DNA of 64,000 nucleotides from Micavibrio sp. UBA7657 (GTDB lineage Bacteria > Pseudomonadota > Alphaproteobacteria > Micavibrionales > Micavibrionaceae): NCBI GenBank assembly GCA_002483465.1, contig DLHX01000001.1, forward strand, positions 238 through 64,237, written 5' to 3'. The number at the start of each line of letters is the position of its first letter. The stretch's first letter is position 1. A program made the translations under genes and the position numbers. Under the pieces are notes generated by a model. That model ran no database searches. It had not been told where the DNA came from and saw nothing but the letters and a program-made list of their open reading frames with translations. This document shows, one piece after another, positions 24,581 through 33,815 of this stretch.

Positions 24581-27500
24581 CTATTCTTCAAGAGATACAA
24601 GACTGGCGTTCCCGCCCGCTGCTGTCGTGTTGACGGTAATGACCTTTTCCTGCGCAAAACGGGCAAGATAATGCGGCCCGCCTGCTTTCGGCCCCGTTCC
24701 GGAAAGCCCCTGCCCGCCGAAAGGCTGGGTGCCGACCACCGCGCCGGTGATGCCGCGATTGATATAGGCATTGCCCGCCCGCACCCGGCTCGTGACATAA
24801 TCCTGAAACGTATCAATCCGGCTATGGACACCGAGCGTCAGGCCAAAACCCTTATCGTTCAGATCATCGATCAGATCATCAATCTTGCCGCGTTCATACC
24901 GCACGACATGCAGCACCGGGCCAAAAATTTCCTCGCTCAACCCATGCAGATTTTGCAGCTCGAACGCGCACGGCGCGAAATAATATCCCTGGTTTTTAAG
25001 GCGTGAATCCATCGGCGCTTCATGAATGAGCCTCCCGAAACCTCTTAAGTGCTCCCGGTGCAACACGAGCTTTCCATGCGCCTCTTCATCGATGACGGGG
25101 CCAAGATCAGATGAAATCTGCGCCGGGTCACCGACCTTCATTTCCCTGATCGCGCCCTCAAGCATATTGATGATTTTATCCGCGCATTCATTCTGCAGGC
25201 ATAAAATTCGAAGCGCCGAGCAACGCTGCCCCGCCGTGCCGAACGCCGAGAGCAGCACATCATCAATCACCTGTTCCGGCAGCGCCGACGAATCCACGAT
25301 CATCGCGTTCATGCCGCCTGTTTCGGCAATGAACGGCACGATTGGCCCCCGCTTCGCCGCCAGCGTCTGGTTGATTTTCCACGCGACATCGGTCGAGCCC
25401 GTGAACGCCACACCCGCCACGTCTTTATGCTCCACCAGCGCCGCACCCACATCGCCGCCGCCGGGAATAAAATTAATGACATTCGTCGGGATTCCCGCCT
25501 TGTGCATCAGCCGCACGGCATACATCGCAATTAATGGCGTCTGCTCCGCGCATTTTGCAATCACTGTATTCCCGGCCATCAGCGCCGCCATGATCTGCCC
25601 CGAGAAAATCGCCAGCGGGAAATTCCACGGAGAAATACAGACAAAAACCCCGCGTCCCTCGAGCCGCAGCACATTGCTTTCCCCCGTCGGCCCCGGCATA
25701 TGCACATCTGCAAAATCCGCGCGGCCCCTGTTCGCGTAATAACGCGCGAAATCCACGGCCTCCCGCACTTCGGCCAGCGCATCAGGCAGAGTCTTGCCCG
25801 CCTCGCGCACGCAAAGATTCATCAGTTCTTCGCGGTGTGCCTCCAGCAAATGCGCATAACGCTCCAGACATTTCGCACGCTCACTCGCCGGCGTCATCGA
25901 CCAGTTCCTGAACGCTTCACCCGCAACGCGCATCACCTTTTCCACGAGCGATACATTGCTCATCCACGCCTGCCCGACAACATCGGAAAGTTGCGCGGGA
26001 TTTTTTATTTGCTGCTGCGTGCGCTCGCGGTATCCCTGACCGCCGATCAGCGGAAACGCTTCATACGGCTTCACGAAACCTTTGAATTCGCGCTGCAGAT
26101 CCGCGAGTGTTGCCGCGTCATTAAGATCCAGCCCCTCCGAATTGAGCCGCCATTGCGGCTTTTCATTTATATAAATGTCACGCGGCAGCGGAATATGCGC
26201 ATGGCGCTTGTCAGCGCGTCGCCGCACTTTTTCCACCGGATCGTCCACAATACTGTCCACCGGTTCATCCGCGCTCACCAGCTGGTTCACGAAAGAGGTA
26301 TTCGCCCCGTTCTCCAGCAACCTGCGTACAAGATACGCCAGCAAATCTTCCTGCGATCCCACCGGCGCATAAACGCTCACCTCCGCCGCCTTGTCGCGCA
26401 GCAAAATATTGTAGAGCGATTCACCCATGCCATAGAGGCGCTGGAATTCAAATGGCGCGTTCGCATCTTCCGCGATCTCCATCACCGCCGCCGCCGTCGC
26501 CGCGTTATGCGTGCCGAACATCGGGAAAATATAATCCTTGGCGTTCACCATTTTCTGCGCACAGGTCAGATACGAAAGATCCGTATTCGCTTTGGCGGTA
26601 AAAACCGGATAATCCCGCAATCCCGCCACCTGTGCGCGCTTGATCTCGGTATCCCAGTACGCGCCCTTCACCAGACGCACCTGCAACTGGCGGCGGTGCG
26701 CCTTGGCCATCGCAATGATTTCATCCACCAGCGGCGACGCGCGCTTCTGGTAAGCCTGCACGGCGAGGCCGAAACCATCCCAGCCGTTGAATCCCTGGTC
26801 GCGCAGCACACCGCGAATGATTTCCAGCGAAATTTCCAGTCGGTCGACCTCTTCCGCATCCACCGTCAGCGGCACATTGCGCGCCGCCGCCAACCTGCAT
26901 AGCTCCACCAGCCGCTCGATCAACGCAGGCACACAGCGCTCGCGTTGCGCAAATGAATAACGCGGATGCAGCGCCGATAATTTCACCGACATGCCCGGCA
27001 TTTTTTCGCCGGACGGTTTTTTGCGCTCGCCGATATAGCGAATAGCCTCCGCATAGGCGCTGAAATAACGGTCCGCATCCAGCGCCGTGCGCGCGCCCTC
27101 ACCCAGCATGTCATACGACATGCGGTAGCCTTTTTGATTGTAGGGAATCGCGTGCTGTACCGCGTCCTCGATATCGGTGCCGAGCACGAATTGCTTGCTC
27201 ATGATGCGCATCGCCTTGGCCATGGCGGTGTGAACGACGGGTTCACTGATCAGGGAAAGCGCGCTATCCATTGTACGGCTGCTCACCAGCAAACCCAACC
27301 CAGCCGCACGCACGACCCAGTCGCCCGATCCCCCGCTCCCGGACCATCCCGTGCTGCCGATCTTGTCGCGGATCAAGGCCCGCGCGGTTGCCTTGTCCGG
27401 GATGCGCAGCAAAGCCTCGGCCAGCGTCATCAGCGCAAGCCCCTCATCGGTCGAGAGCGAATATTCCTGCAGGAAAGTTTCAAGCTGCCCGGCGGGCACT

Positions 27501-27646
27501 TTTTCATTCCGCATCAGCTGCACCAGCGTGGCGGCGCGGTCTTCAATTCTGTGCGTGCGCTGGCGCGGCCAGGGCAGCTCCCTCAGCAGCGCATCGGCTG
27601 TTTTCGTTTCATCGGCGTATAGATAGGCCGCGAGGTTAGAAGACAT
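24581..27646 (-). CDS. putA: Bifunctional proline dehydrogenase / glutamate semialdehyde dehydrogenase PutA
   Basis: Oxidises proline to glutamate in two steps. 1021 residues. The PRODH domain (about 90-450) has YLVKGAYWDTEIKRAQ-type VKGAYWDTEIKRAQ and a conserved ENGANTSFVNQ end. The P5C dehydrogenase domain (about 530-1000) has WNFPLAIFSGQ, catalytic Glu in AETGGMNAMIVD and Cys in TAGQRCSALRI. The N-terminal ribbon-helix-helix DNA-binding domain of trifunctional PutA is absent, so this form should not repress its own gene. The unrelated purD follows closely. Confidence 0.97.
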   Translation of the reverse strand: MSSNLAAYLYADETKTADALLRELPWPRQRTHRIEDRAATLVQLMRNEKVPAGQLETFLQEYSLSTDEGLALMTLAEALLRIPDKATARALIRDKIGSTGWSGSGGSGDWVVRAAGLGLLVSSRTMDSALSLISEPVVHTAMAKAMRIMSKQFVLGTDIEDAVQHAIPYNQKGYRMSYDMLGEGARTALDADRYFSAYAEAIRYIGERKKPSGEKMPGMSVKLSALHPRYSFAQRERCVPALIERLVELCRLAAARNVPLTVDAEEVDRLEISLEIIRGVLRDQGFNGWDGFGLAVQAYQKRASPLVDEIIAMAKAHRRQLQVRLVKGAYWDTEIKRAQVAGLRDYPVFTAKANTDLSYLTCAQKMVNAKDYIFPMFGTHNAATAAAVMEIAEDANAPFEFQRLYGMGESLYNILLRDKAAEVSVYAPVGSQEDLLAYLVRRLLENGANTSFVNQLVSADEPVDSIVDDPVEKVRRRADKRHAHIPLPRDIYINEKPQWRLNSEGLDLNDAATLADLQREFKGFVKPYEAFPLIGGQGYRERTQQQIKNPAQLSDVVGQAWMSNVSLVEKVMRVAGEAFRNWSMTPASERAKCLERYAHLLEAHREELMNLCVREAGKTLPDALAEVREAVDFARYYANRGRADFADVHMPGPTGESNVLRLEGRGVFVCISPWNFPLAIFSGQIMAALMAGNTVIAKCAEQTPLIAMYAVRLMHKAGIPTNVINFIPGGGDVGAALVEHKDVAGVAFTGSTDVAWKINQTLAAKRGPIVPFIAETGGMNAMIVDSSALPEQVIDDVLLSAFGTAGQRCSALRILCLQNECADKIINMLEGAIREMKVGDPAQISSDLGPVIDEEAHGKLVLHREHLRGFGRLIHEAPMDSRLKNQGYYFAPCAFELQNLHGLSEEIFGPVLHVVRYERGKIDDLIDDLNDKGFGLTLGVHSRIDTFQDYVTSRVRAGNAYINRGITGAVVGTQPFGGQGLSGTGPKAGGPHYLARFAQEKVITVNTTAAGGNASLVSLEE

Positions 27647-27691
27647 ATTATCCCTGTTGTCAGAGCCAGGCTGGAATCATATCATCAAACT

Positions 27692-28966
27692 ATGCCCGAA
27701 GCCGAAGCAATCAAATCGAATGTCCCCGAGTTTTCTGTTTCCGAACTCGCCTTTTCGCTGAAAAGAACGCTCGAGGAACAATATGCCCGCATCCGTGTGC
27801 GCGGCGAGCTCTCCCGCATTAAAATCCATACATCCGGGCATCTTTATACCGACCTGAAAGATGCCGACGCCGTTATTAACGCTGTCTGCTGGAAAGGCAC
27901 GGTTTCCAAATTATCTGTAAAACCCGAGGAAGGCCTTGAGGTCATCTGCACGGGCCGCATCTCCACCTATCCCGCCCGCTCGAACTACCAGCTCATCATC
28001 GAATCCATGGAGCTGGCGGGCGAAGGCGCCCTTCTGAAAATGCTGGAACAGCGCCGCAAGAAACTCGCCGCCGAAGGCCTGTTCGACCCGGCACGCAAAA
28101 AACCCCTTCCCTTCCTGCCGGAAATCATCGGCGTCGTCACCTCACCGACCGGTGCTGTAATCCGCGATATATTGCACAGGCTTGAAGACCGCTTTCCCCG
28201 CCATGTCCTTGTCTGGCCTGTGCTCGTCCAGGGACCCGGCGCGGCCGAACAAATCGCGACCGCCATCGACGGTTTTCAGAATTTTTCGCCGCGACCCGAC
28301 CTTCTTATCGTCGCACGCGGTGGCGGCTCGCTCGAAGACCTTATGGCGTTCAACGAGGAGATCGTCGTCAGGGCTGCAGCAAATTCCAAAATCCCGCTGA
28401 TCTCCGCCGTCGGCCATGAAACCGACACGACTTTGATCGATCACGCCGCCGATTTACGCGCGCCTACACCGACCGGCGCGGCGGAAATGGCTGTCCCGGT
28501 CCGTGCGCAATTGCAGGCGCAAATCATGGATGACGGCCAGCGCCTTTATTCCGGTCTCACACGCCTTGCTTCCGAACTGCAGCATAAACTGGAAGCGAAA
28601 TCGCGCGGTCTTGGCGACCCCACCCGCCTTCTCGAAGTCAAAACCCAGCGCCTTGATCACGCCGCCGATAAATTGCCGCGCCTCTTCACCTTCCTCGATC
28701 ACACGCAGAAAATATTCGACCGCTGGAGCGAACATCTCGCTGCCCTTGCACCGAAACTCACGCGCGACTGGGAAAAACGCGTCGATTACGCCGGTAAAAT
28801 GCTCGAGGCCTATTCCTTTGAAAACGTTCTCCAGCGCGGCTTTGCCGTAGTACGCGATGATAAGGGCCGTGTCATCACTGATGCCGCCAACACCAATGCC
28901 GGGCAAACAATCGAACTGCAATTTAAGGATAAAAAATTCGTCTCGGCGGAAGTCAGGAAGAAATAA
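27692..28966 (+). CDS. xseA: Exodeoxyribonuclease VII large subunit
   Basis: Large catalytic subunit of exonuclease VII, which degrades single-stranded DNA in both directions. 424 residues: an N-terminal OB-fold (FSVSELAFSLKRTLEEQYA, VRGELSRIKIHTSGHLY), a catalytic core with GVVTSPTGAVIRDILHRLE, the signature LLIVARGGGSLEDLMAFNEE and SAVGHETDTTLIDHAADLRAP, then a long helical region. The C-terminal FENVLQRGFAVVRD is typical. No xseB is adjacent. It is divergent from putA by 45 bp. Confidence 0.97.
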   Translation: MPEAEAIKSNVPEFSVSELAFSLKRTLEEQYARIRVRGELSRIKIHTSGHLYTDLKDADAVINAVCWKGTVSKLSVKPEEGLEVICTGRISTYPARSNYQLIIESMELAGEGALLKMLEQRRKKLAAEGLFDPARKKPLPFLPEIIGVVTSPTGAVIRDILHRLEDRFPRHVLVWPVLVQGPGAAEQIATAIDGFQNFSPRPDLLIVARGGGSLEDLMAFNEEIVVRAAANSKIPLISAVGHETDTTLIDHAADLRAPTPTGAAEMAVPVRAQLQAQIMDDGQRLYSGLTRLASELQHKLEAKSRGLGDPTRLLEVKTQRLDHAADKLPRLFTFLDHTQKIFDRWSEHLAALAPKLTRDWEKRVDYAGKMLEAYSFENVLQRGFAVVRDDKGRVITDAANTNAGQTIELQFKDKKFVSAEVRKK

Positions 28967-30100
28967 TTATTCCTGAAATTTTTCCGACATGATGCCACTT
29001 GCGGCGAAGGAATCCAGAATACGCCCCGCCAGTTCGTTCAGCCGCCGCGCATGCCGCAGCGAACGCTCCACCACATCCACCGCTTCATCGAGCTCCATGT
29101 GTGGCTCGAGATTCACATACTCCGGGTTGCTCTTGATACGCGCATAAAAATGCACGAGCTCACTCGATAAACGCGGACCCAGCGCATCAACCTTGTCCGT
29201 ATTGCGGTCGAAAACCGAGCGCGCCAGCGCAGGTTGGCGCTGCACGATATCGCCCGTCTTTTTGTATTTCGGCTGGCGGTCGATATCTTTCATGCTTTTC
29301 AGCATTTCCTCGTAAACCGCGAGATAAGCCTCGATCTTCGCCTTGTTGGCTTTCAGCTCTGAATCCAGCATCACCGCGACAACTTCGCGCTCCTGGTCGC
29401 GCAGTTTTCTTTCCTTCGTCATCATCGCGATATTGTCGTTCTGCGCGTCGACCACTTTCTGGAATCCGCGCATGATGATGATGCTCAGGAATGTGAACGC
29501 GCCGATGATGCAGAGGAATAATATGAAACCGAAGCTCAGCATCAATGTGCCGTCAGAACTGCTGCTGCCCGAACTCGTGCCTGTCGGCATCCAGACTCCT
29601 AAACCTTTATCCTGCGCGCGCGTTTCTGCCTGGATATAGGCGTCTTCGAAAACCGATCCGTAAACAGCCGCACGGTCGGCGGTCGCATATCCCTGCTGCA
29701 GCATATAAAGGCTTAAATCGAGATCGTCGGCATTAACGCATTGCGCCCGCACGTCGCTGCCATTCTTCGCCTTCAACTCACACGATATTTTTCTGCCGTT
29801 GATAAGATTATCAAGCGTCGTGCGCGCCTTGAGCTTGATGGCCGGGTCCGCGGCTTCCACAGCCTCGATACCCCAGAGCTGAACCGGGGTCTGCCCGGCA
29901 AGCAGCGTTGTCGCGCTGACGGCACGCGCCTGTGTTTCAAATGTCTTTTTTGCGTCGGCTTGCGGCGCGGCAGCGGCGGGTACAGACTCAGCCGCCGGGG
30001 TTTCAGTCTGCGCGGCAACCGGCGCAGCAAAACCCGCCCCCATTATGAACAGGGCAAGAATAAGGCACACCATCCGGGCGTTTTTTTGTGATTTCTTCAT
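28967..30100 (-). CDS. Membrane protein with nuclease-like (SNase-fold) exported domain
   Basis: 377 residues: signal peptide (MVCLILALFIMGAGFAAP), Ala/Pro-rich linker, then an SNase/thermonuclease-like domain at about 58-171 (QLWGIEAVEAADPAIKL, LYMLQQGYATAD, AETRAQDKGLGVW). Next are a Ser-rich linker, a membrane helix (188-210) and a C-terminal helical region. In active SNases the first motif is R-L-x-G-I-D-x-P-E and a second Arg follows a G in DRYGR; here these read QLWGIEAVE and NGSDVR, so both catalytic arginines appear missing. It is probably a non-catalytic binding domain. Stop directly abuts the xseA stop. Confidence 0.75.
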   Translation of the reverse strand: MKKSQKNARMVCLILALFIMGAGFAAPVAAQTETPAAESVPAAAAPQADAKKTFETQARAVSATTLLAGQTPVQLWGIEAVEAADPAIKLKARTTLDNLINGRKISCELKAKNGSDVRAQCVNADDLDLSLYMLQQGYATADRAAVYGSVFEDAYIQAETRAQDKGLGVWMPTGTSSGSSSSDGTLMLSFGFILFLCIIGAFTFLSIIIMRGFQKVVDAQNDNIAMMTKERKLRDQEREVVAVMLDSELKANKAKIEAYLAVYEEMLKSMKDIDRQPKYKKTGDIVQRQPALARSVFDRNTDKVDALGPRLSSELVHFYARIKSNPEYVNLEPHMELDEAVDVVERSLRHARRLNELAGRILDSFAASGIMSEKFQE

Positions 30101-30207
30101 CCGGATACAATTCTACCACCAAAATTCTAAAAAATCCTTCCCCCCTCAGCCAAAACCTTAACAATTCTGCTAGAATTGAGGTAATCTGCGGCGTTAAGGT
30201 AAAGCGC

Positions 30208-30714
30208 ATGCGTTATGAATTGAAAAACCTGATGGAGAAACTGGGCGTTAACCGGGTCCTGGCCCCTTACGAGACGCAGCCATGGCTCCATTACGATGCC
30301 TCCCGGGGCATATCCTGCAGCGCCGAGGTCCGTATGGGCCCGGATTCGCAGGACATCGAATCCGAAATCCAGATGCTGAAAGACACGCCGGATGAAAATG
30401 GAAAAACCGTGGAACAAATCATGCTCATGAAAATGCTGCCCGGCGGCGGCGCGGGGCTGTGGTCGCCGGTGGACCTTCGAGTCAAAGGCGAAGACTACGT
30501 CAATAAAATCTATGACTGGGAAGGCAAGGGCTGTAATTTTTTCCGCGCCTGCATCCAGGCCATCCAGATGGGTGACCTGCCTGACATTGACGCGCTGATT
30601 GAGCAGGAACTCGGTGACGACGATGACTGGGGCGGCGGCAAGCGCGGCAAAATCGGCCGAAAATCGCCGAAAATCAAGCCGGCGCAATTGCTCGGCATCA
30701 AGCGCGGCTTTTAA
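30208..30714 (+). CDS. Hypothetical acidic-linker protein next to Ter genes
   Basis: 168 residues from the ATG at 30208 (RYELKNLMEKLGVNRVL). The frame is open further upstream but a purine-rich stretch (AAGGTAAAG) favours this start. A compact N-terminal domain with MGPDSQDIESEIQMLKD and MLPGGGAGLWSPVDLRVKG is followed by an acidic patch (LGDDDDWGGG) and a very basic tail (KRGKIGRKSPKIKP). Family not recognised. It converges on the terD gene 19 bp away; a link to the Ter proteins is only suggested by position. Confidence 0.7.
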   Translation: MRYELKNLMEKLGVNRVLAPYETQPWLHYDASRGISCSAEVRMGPDSQDIESEIQMLKDTPDENGKTVEQIMLMKMLPGGGAGLWSPVDLRVKGEDYVNKIYDWEGKGCNFFRACIQAIQMGDLPDIDALIEQELGDDDDWGGGKRGKIGRKSPKIKPAQLLGIKRGF

Positions 30715-30733
30715 GTTTATAGATTTAAAAAAT

Positions 30734-31372
30734 TTACTGCTGAACGATCGTGAGACCGAAGCGCGGAGCCAGATCCTTCAGCCCTTCATTGACAAATTCC
30801 GCCACCGGCGTGAAATGCCATTTCGGTCCTTCGCGGTTTAATGTCGCGACGATCATGCCGGTTTCCATCTTGTCTTCCAGGTCGTGGGAAAATTCATAAC
30901 GCACGAGCTCGACGTTGCTCTTTTCATTCGCTATGCGCAGATAGGCGTTGCGAACCATGCCCATATTCTGCTGCTTTTCGCGGCCTCTATAAATCGTCAG
31001 CACAAAAACGATCTTCATGATATCGAACGGCACGCTGTGCAGGTCGACCAGCAAAACCTCGTCATCGCCGTCGCCCGCCCCGGTGCGGCTGTCGCCGCCA
31101 TGCCGCACGCCGCCCTCGAGCGTCACGGGCTGGTTGTAAAAAACGAAATCCTCATCGACGCGCGTCTTCCCGTGCTTGTCGAGCATGAACAGGCTGACAT
31201 CAAGGTCCAGCGCCTCGGCATTGAAAACATTAAGATCCCATCCCACGCCGACCAGCATCTTGTGCAATGTCGGGTCTTTGGCTGTAAGGTTGATGTTGTC
31301 GCCGACCCGGGCCTTGCCGTCGGTCAGTTCGATTTCCTTACCTTCATAGGATGTATCGAGAATATCCGGCAT
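30734..31372 (-). CDS. TerD family protein
   Basis: 212 residues of the TerD/TerE/CABP family. The hallmarks are the N-terminal region with VGVGWDLNVF, LDLDVSLFMLD and the acidic calcium-binding segment HGGDSRTGAGDGDDEVLLVDL, plus the later IVFVLTIYRG and YLRIAN strands. Such proteins bind calcium and are linked to tellurite, phage and general stress phenotypes; the precise activity is unresolved. It forms a two-gene unit with the TerA-like gene 6 bp upstream. The usual terB, terC and terZ genes are not in the window. Confidence 0.9.
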   Translation of the reverse strand: MPDILDTSYEGKEIELTDGKARVGDNINLTAKDPTLHKMLVGVGWDLNVFNAEALDLDVSLFMLDKHGKTRVDEDFVFYNQPVTLEGGVRHGGDSRTGAGDGDDEVLLVDLHSVPFDIMKIVFVLTIYRGREKQQNMGMVRNAYLRIANEKSNVELVRYEFSHDLEDKMETGMIVATLNREGPKWHFTPVAEFVNEGLKDLAPRFGLTIVQQ

Positions 31373-31378
31373 TATGAA

Positions 31379-32125
31379 TTACCCCTTTTTCTTGCCATCT
31401 GCCCATTCTAACCCGAAACCGAAAGCCCGGTCCATTTCCGCGTGGCCCGGAAAATATTCGGTGTAATTCGTCAGTTTTATGCCGTTGCGCACATTTTCAA
31501 GCCCGCCCACCGCGCAAACCGCCAGCGCATCGTTATGGGACGCGAGCGCAACCACCAGATCTTCCTCGCCCGGCACGTCCAATATGATTTTCGGGTTGAT
31601 CTCGGCCCAGTTCGGCACGCCGCTGTAAATATAGAAATAAACGAGGACACGCTTGATCTTGTCCCAGTGCGCGCCGTTGATCTGGACATATTCGTCATAA
31701 CCTTTGGCTTCGCCCGTGCGTTCGTCACCCGACAGCGCCATGTAAGGCGGCTGTTCGAAATCGCCGAATTTTTCACCGAAGGCCTGCACGGCACCGCGCG
31801 TGCCATCCTGCAATTCATAAAGACACCCGACATCGAGGTCGACGCCGATCTTCAGCGCCTTTTTCGCCGCCTTGCTGAACAATCCCGATTTCTTGGTGGC
31901 AATATTCTCCCACGCCGCGCCGACAAGGATATATTTGAACCCGTCCTCGCCGGGCGTGATCGCCAGGCTCTCTCCCGGTTTGCGTAAGTACGTGCTGTTG
32001 TCCGGATCATAACTATGCTCTTTGACACCCGCCGCGCCCAGCGCCTTGCCATGGCCCGAGAATTTCGCGCGGTCGCGATTGGCCTCAGCCAGGGAGTCAA
32101 AAGATGTCTTGGTGTCTTTCGTCAT
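31379..32125 (-). CDS. TerA/TerD-superfamily protein
   Basis: 248 residues with a TerD-like beta domain: FKYILVGAAWEN, IGVDLDVGCLYELQDGTRG, INGAHWDKIKRVLVYFYIYSG. The N-terminal region of about 50 residues is polar. The acidic calcium cluster of true TerD is replaced by LSGDERTGEAKGYDEYV, which still has carboxylates. This fits TerA-like proteins better than TerD itself. First gene of the pair with TerD; 20 bp downstream of the tag gene on the same strand, so all three may be co-transcribed. Confidence 0.8.
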   Translation of the reverse strand: MTKDTKTSFDSLAEANRDRAKFSGHGKALGAAGVKEHSYDPDNSTYLRKPGESLAITPGEDGFKYILVGAAWENIATKKSGLFSKAAKKALKIGVDLDVGCLYELQDGTRGAVQAFGEKFGDFEQPPYMALSGDERTGEAKGYDEYVQINGAHWDKIKRVLVYFYIYSGVPNWAEINPKIILDVPGEEDLVVALASHNDALAVCAVGGLENVRNGIKLTNYTEYFPGHAEMDRAFGFGLEWADGKKKG

Positions 32126-32145
32126 GCGCCCATGATCCTACCATT

Positions 32146-32781
32146 TCAGGCAGGCCTTTTAAATTTGTTTCTAAGTCTCTCGACGTCCTCGCGGCAGCAA
32201 CACCCCTCAAGATGATCGTTCACCATCCCCATCGCCTGCATATGCGCATACATCGTCGTCGGCCCCACGAAATTAAACCCGCGCTTGCGCAGGTCCTTCG
32301 ACAGGGCTTTTGAATCCTCAGTCACCGGCATCGCTTTCATGGTCTTGTAATCCAGACGCTTGGGACGGGATGAAGGTTCCGGCTCGAACCGCCAGAAATA
32401 AGCGCCGAGCGATCCGAACTCGTCGATAACCTCGATGGTTTTCTGCGCGTTATTGACCGCCGCCTCGATCTTGCCGCGGTGGCGGATAATCCCCGCATCT
32501 TTCACCAGCCGCTCGACATCGCTCTTCTTGAACTTCGCGACCTTCACAAAATCGAAACCGGCGAACGCTTTCCTGAAATTATCGCGGCGCTTTAAAATCG
32601 TGAACCACGACAGCCCCGCCTGGAATCCCTCGAGGCAGATTTTCTCATACAGCCTGATATCGTCATCGACCGGTCTGCCCCATTCCTCGTCATGGTAACG
32701 CTGGTATACGGGATCGCCCCCGTGCCACCAGCAGCGCATCTTCCCGTCCGTCCCCCTGATCAACCCATCTTTCGTTTTCAT
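32146..32781 (-). CDS. tag: DNA-3-methyladenine glycosylase I
   Basis: Base-excision enzyme removing 3-methyladenine. 211 residues from the ATG at 32781, with CWWHGGDPVYQRYHDEEWGRP at the N-terminus (zinc ligands Cys and His), LFEKICLEGFQAGLSW-like YEKICLEGFQAGLSWFTILK, and the C-terminal zinc-binding part YAHMQAMGMVNDHLEGC (His and Cys). A longer start at 32829 adds 16 residues that are not typical for Tag. Family length is normal. It lies upstream of the TerA-like gene. Confidence 0.94.
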   Translation of the reverse strand: MKTKDGLIRGTDGKMRCWWHGGDPVYQRYHDEEWGRPVDDDIRLYEKICLEGFQAGLSWFTILKRRDNFRKAFAGFDFVKVAKFKKSDVERLVKDAGIIRHRGKIEAAVNNAQKTIEVIDEFGSLGAYFWRFEPEPSSRPKRLDYKTMKAMPVTEDSKALSKDLRKRGFNFVGPTTMYAHMQAMGMVNDHLEGCCCREDVERLRNKFKRPA

Positions 32782-32894
32782 GCCACAAACATAAGCAAAC
32801 GCAGGGCCCCGATCCATGGGCTTGGCCATATTGACTTATGACAACCTCATGCCCTATGGTCTATCCATAACAAAAATCAGGGAAAGGTTGATCG

Positions 32895-33815
32895 ATGGCA
32901 CGCGGGAAAAAATCCGGAGGTTTCTCAAAATGGCCTAACTGGGGAAGCCCGGATCATGAAGGTAATAGGAACATTGATCGTGCCTTTGAAGAAATAAAAC
33001 AGGAAGACAAAGCGCGGCAACAACGCGCAGCACAACCGCAGCAGGAAATTATAAAACCGGCTTCGTCCTTAAATGGAAATCCGCTGCAGAACCATTTTCT
33101 CACCCACGCCTTCACACGTGCAGGCTTTATAAACTGGGTCGGTGACCTGGTTGAATTTCCTCGGCTGCCTCAGCCCATCAACATGGAATGCGCTATCAGG
33201 GCCAAGAAAGAAGAGAATGGCTGGAATCTGACACGTCACGCCCGCCTCCTTGGTCAACCCAGATGGCAAAAGCAGATAGAAACCGTATCTCGAGATATTG
33301 ATCCGATCATAATCAAAAACGCCCTTGTAGCCTGGGCGGTTAAGGCAGGAGAAGAAATAGACACCTTCCGCCGGATGCCAGAAGAACTCTCTACGGGATC
33401 TGAACTCACCCTCACGAATAAGGAATGGCCTTACCTGACGCCTGTTTTTAAAAATGCCGGCAGGGTCTTACTGCTCAAATACAAACAATATGAGATGTTA
33501 TTCGATTATCATGATGACACGCCCTGCGCTCTGCTTGTTCGCCCCGTAGAGGGAGAACGTCGCTGGGAAATCACTCGCCATCAGCTGTCGCGGGGAATAT
33601 TACAACCCGAGGAACCGCGCCTCTTCCCAGAGGGAATTAAGCAAAGCAACGTGCTGGATGCTGTTGTGAGCTGGTCCCGCGCTGCCAAAATCTGGAGCAA
33701 AGGAGAGTTCGTAATTCCGCACGATAAATTAAAAGAACTCTCCGCCATGCTGCTTGTGGATACGCGTATTAACCCAGATCGAACAGGAGCAATTCCGAAT
33801 CCGCCTTCGCCGTAA
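32895..33815 (+). CDS. Hypothetical soluble protein
   Basis: 306 residues, no signal peptide or membrane helix. N-terminus basic and Gly-rich (MARGKKSGGFSKWPNWG), then a Gln/Lys-rich linker (EEIKQEDKARQQRAAQPQQE). The remaining part is mixed alpha/beta with several Trp residues (RRWEITRHQLSRGI, VVSWSRAAKIWSK). Family unknown. AAAGG precedes the ATG. Its 3' end overlaps the convergent pirin gene by 47 bp. Base composition is slightly more AT-rich than its neighbours. Confidence 0.65.
   Translation: MARGKKSGGFSKWPNWGSPDHEGNRNIDRAFEEIKQEDKARQQRAAQPQQEIIKPASSLNGNPLQNHFLTHAFTRAGFINWVGDLVEFPRLPQPINMECAIRAKKEENGWNLTRHARLLGQPRWQKQIETVSRDIDPIIIKNALVAWAVKAGEEIDTFRRMPEELSTGSELTLTNKEWPYLTPVFKNAGRVLLLKYKQYEMLFDYHDDTPCALLVRPVEGERRWEITRHQLSRGILQPEEPRLFPEGIKQSNVLDAVVSWSRAAKIWSKGEFVIPHDKLKELSAMLLVDTRINPDRTGAIPNPPSP

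Noticed and set aside
25700..26902. 400-codon plus-strand frame inside putA
   Set aside because: Antisense of a complete putA; Arg/His-rich nonsense composition.
32128..32160. TGATCC followed by a TTTAAAT-type box, as a second ECF promoter
   Set aside because: It points away from the nearby minus-strand genes and lies by the start of the TerA-like gene and end of tag; no gene start follows.
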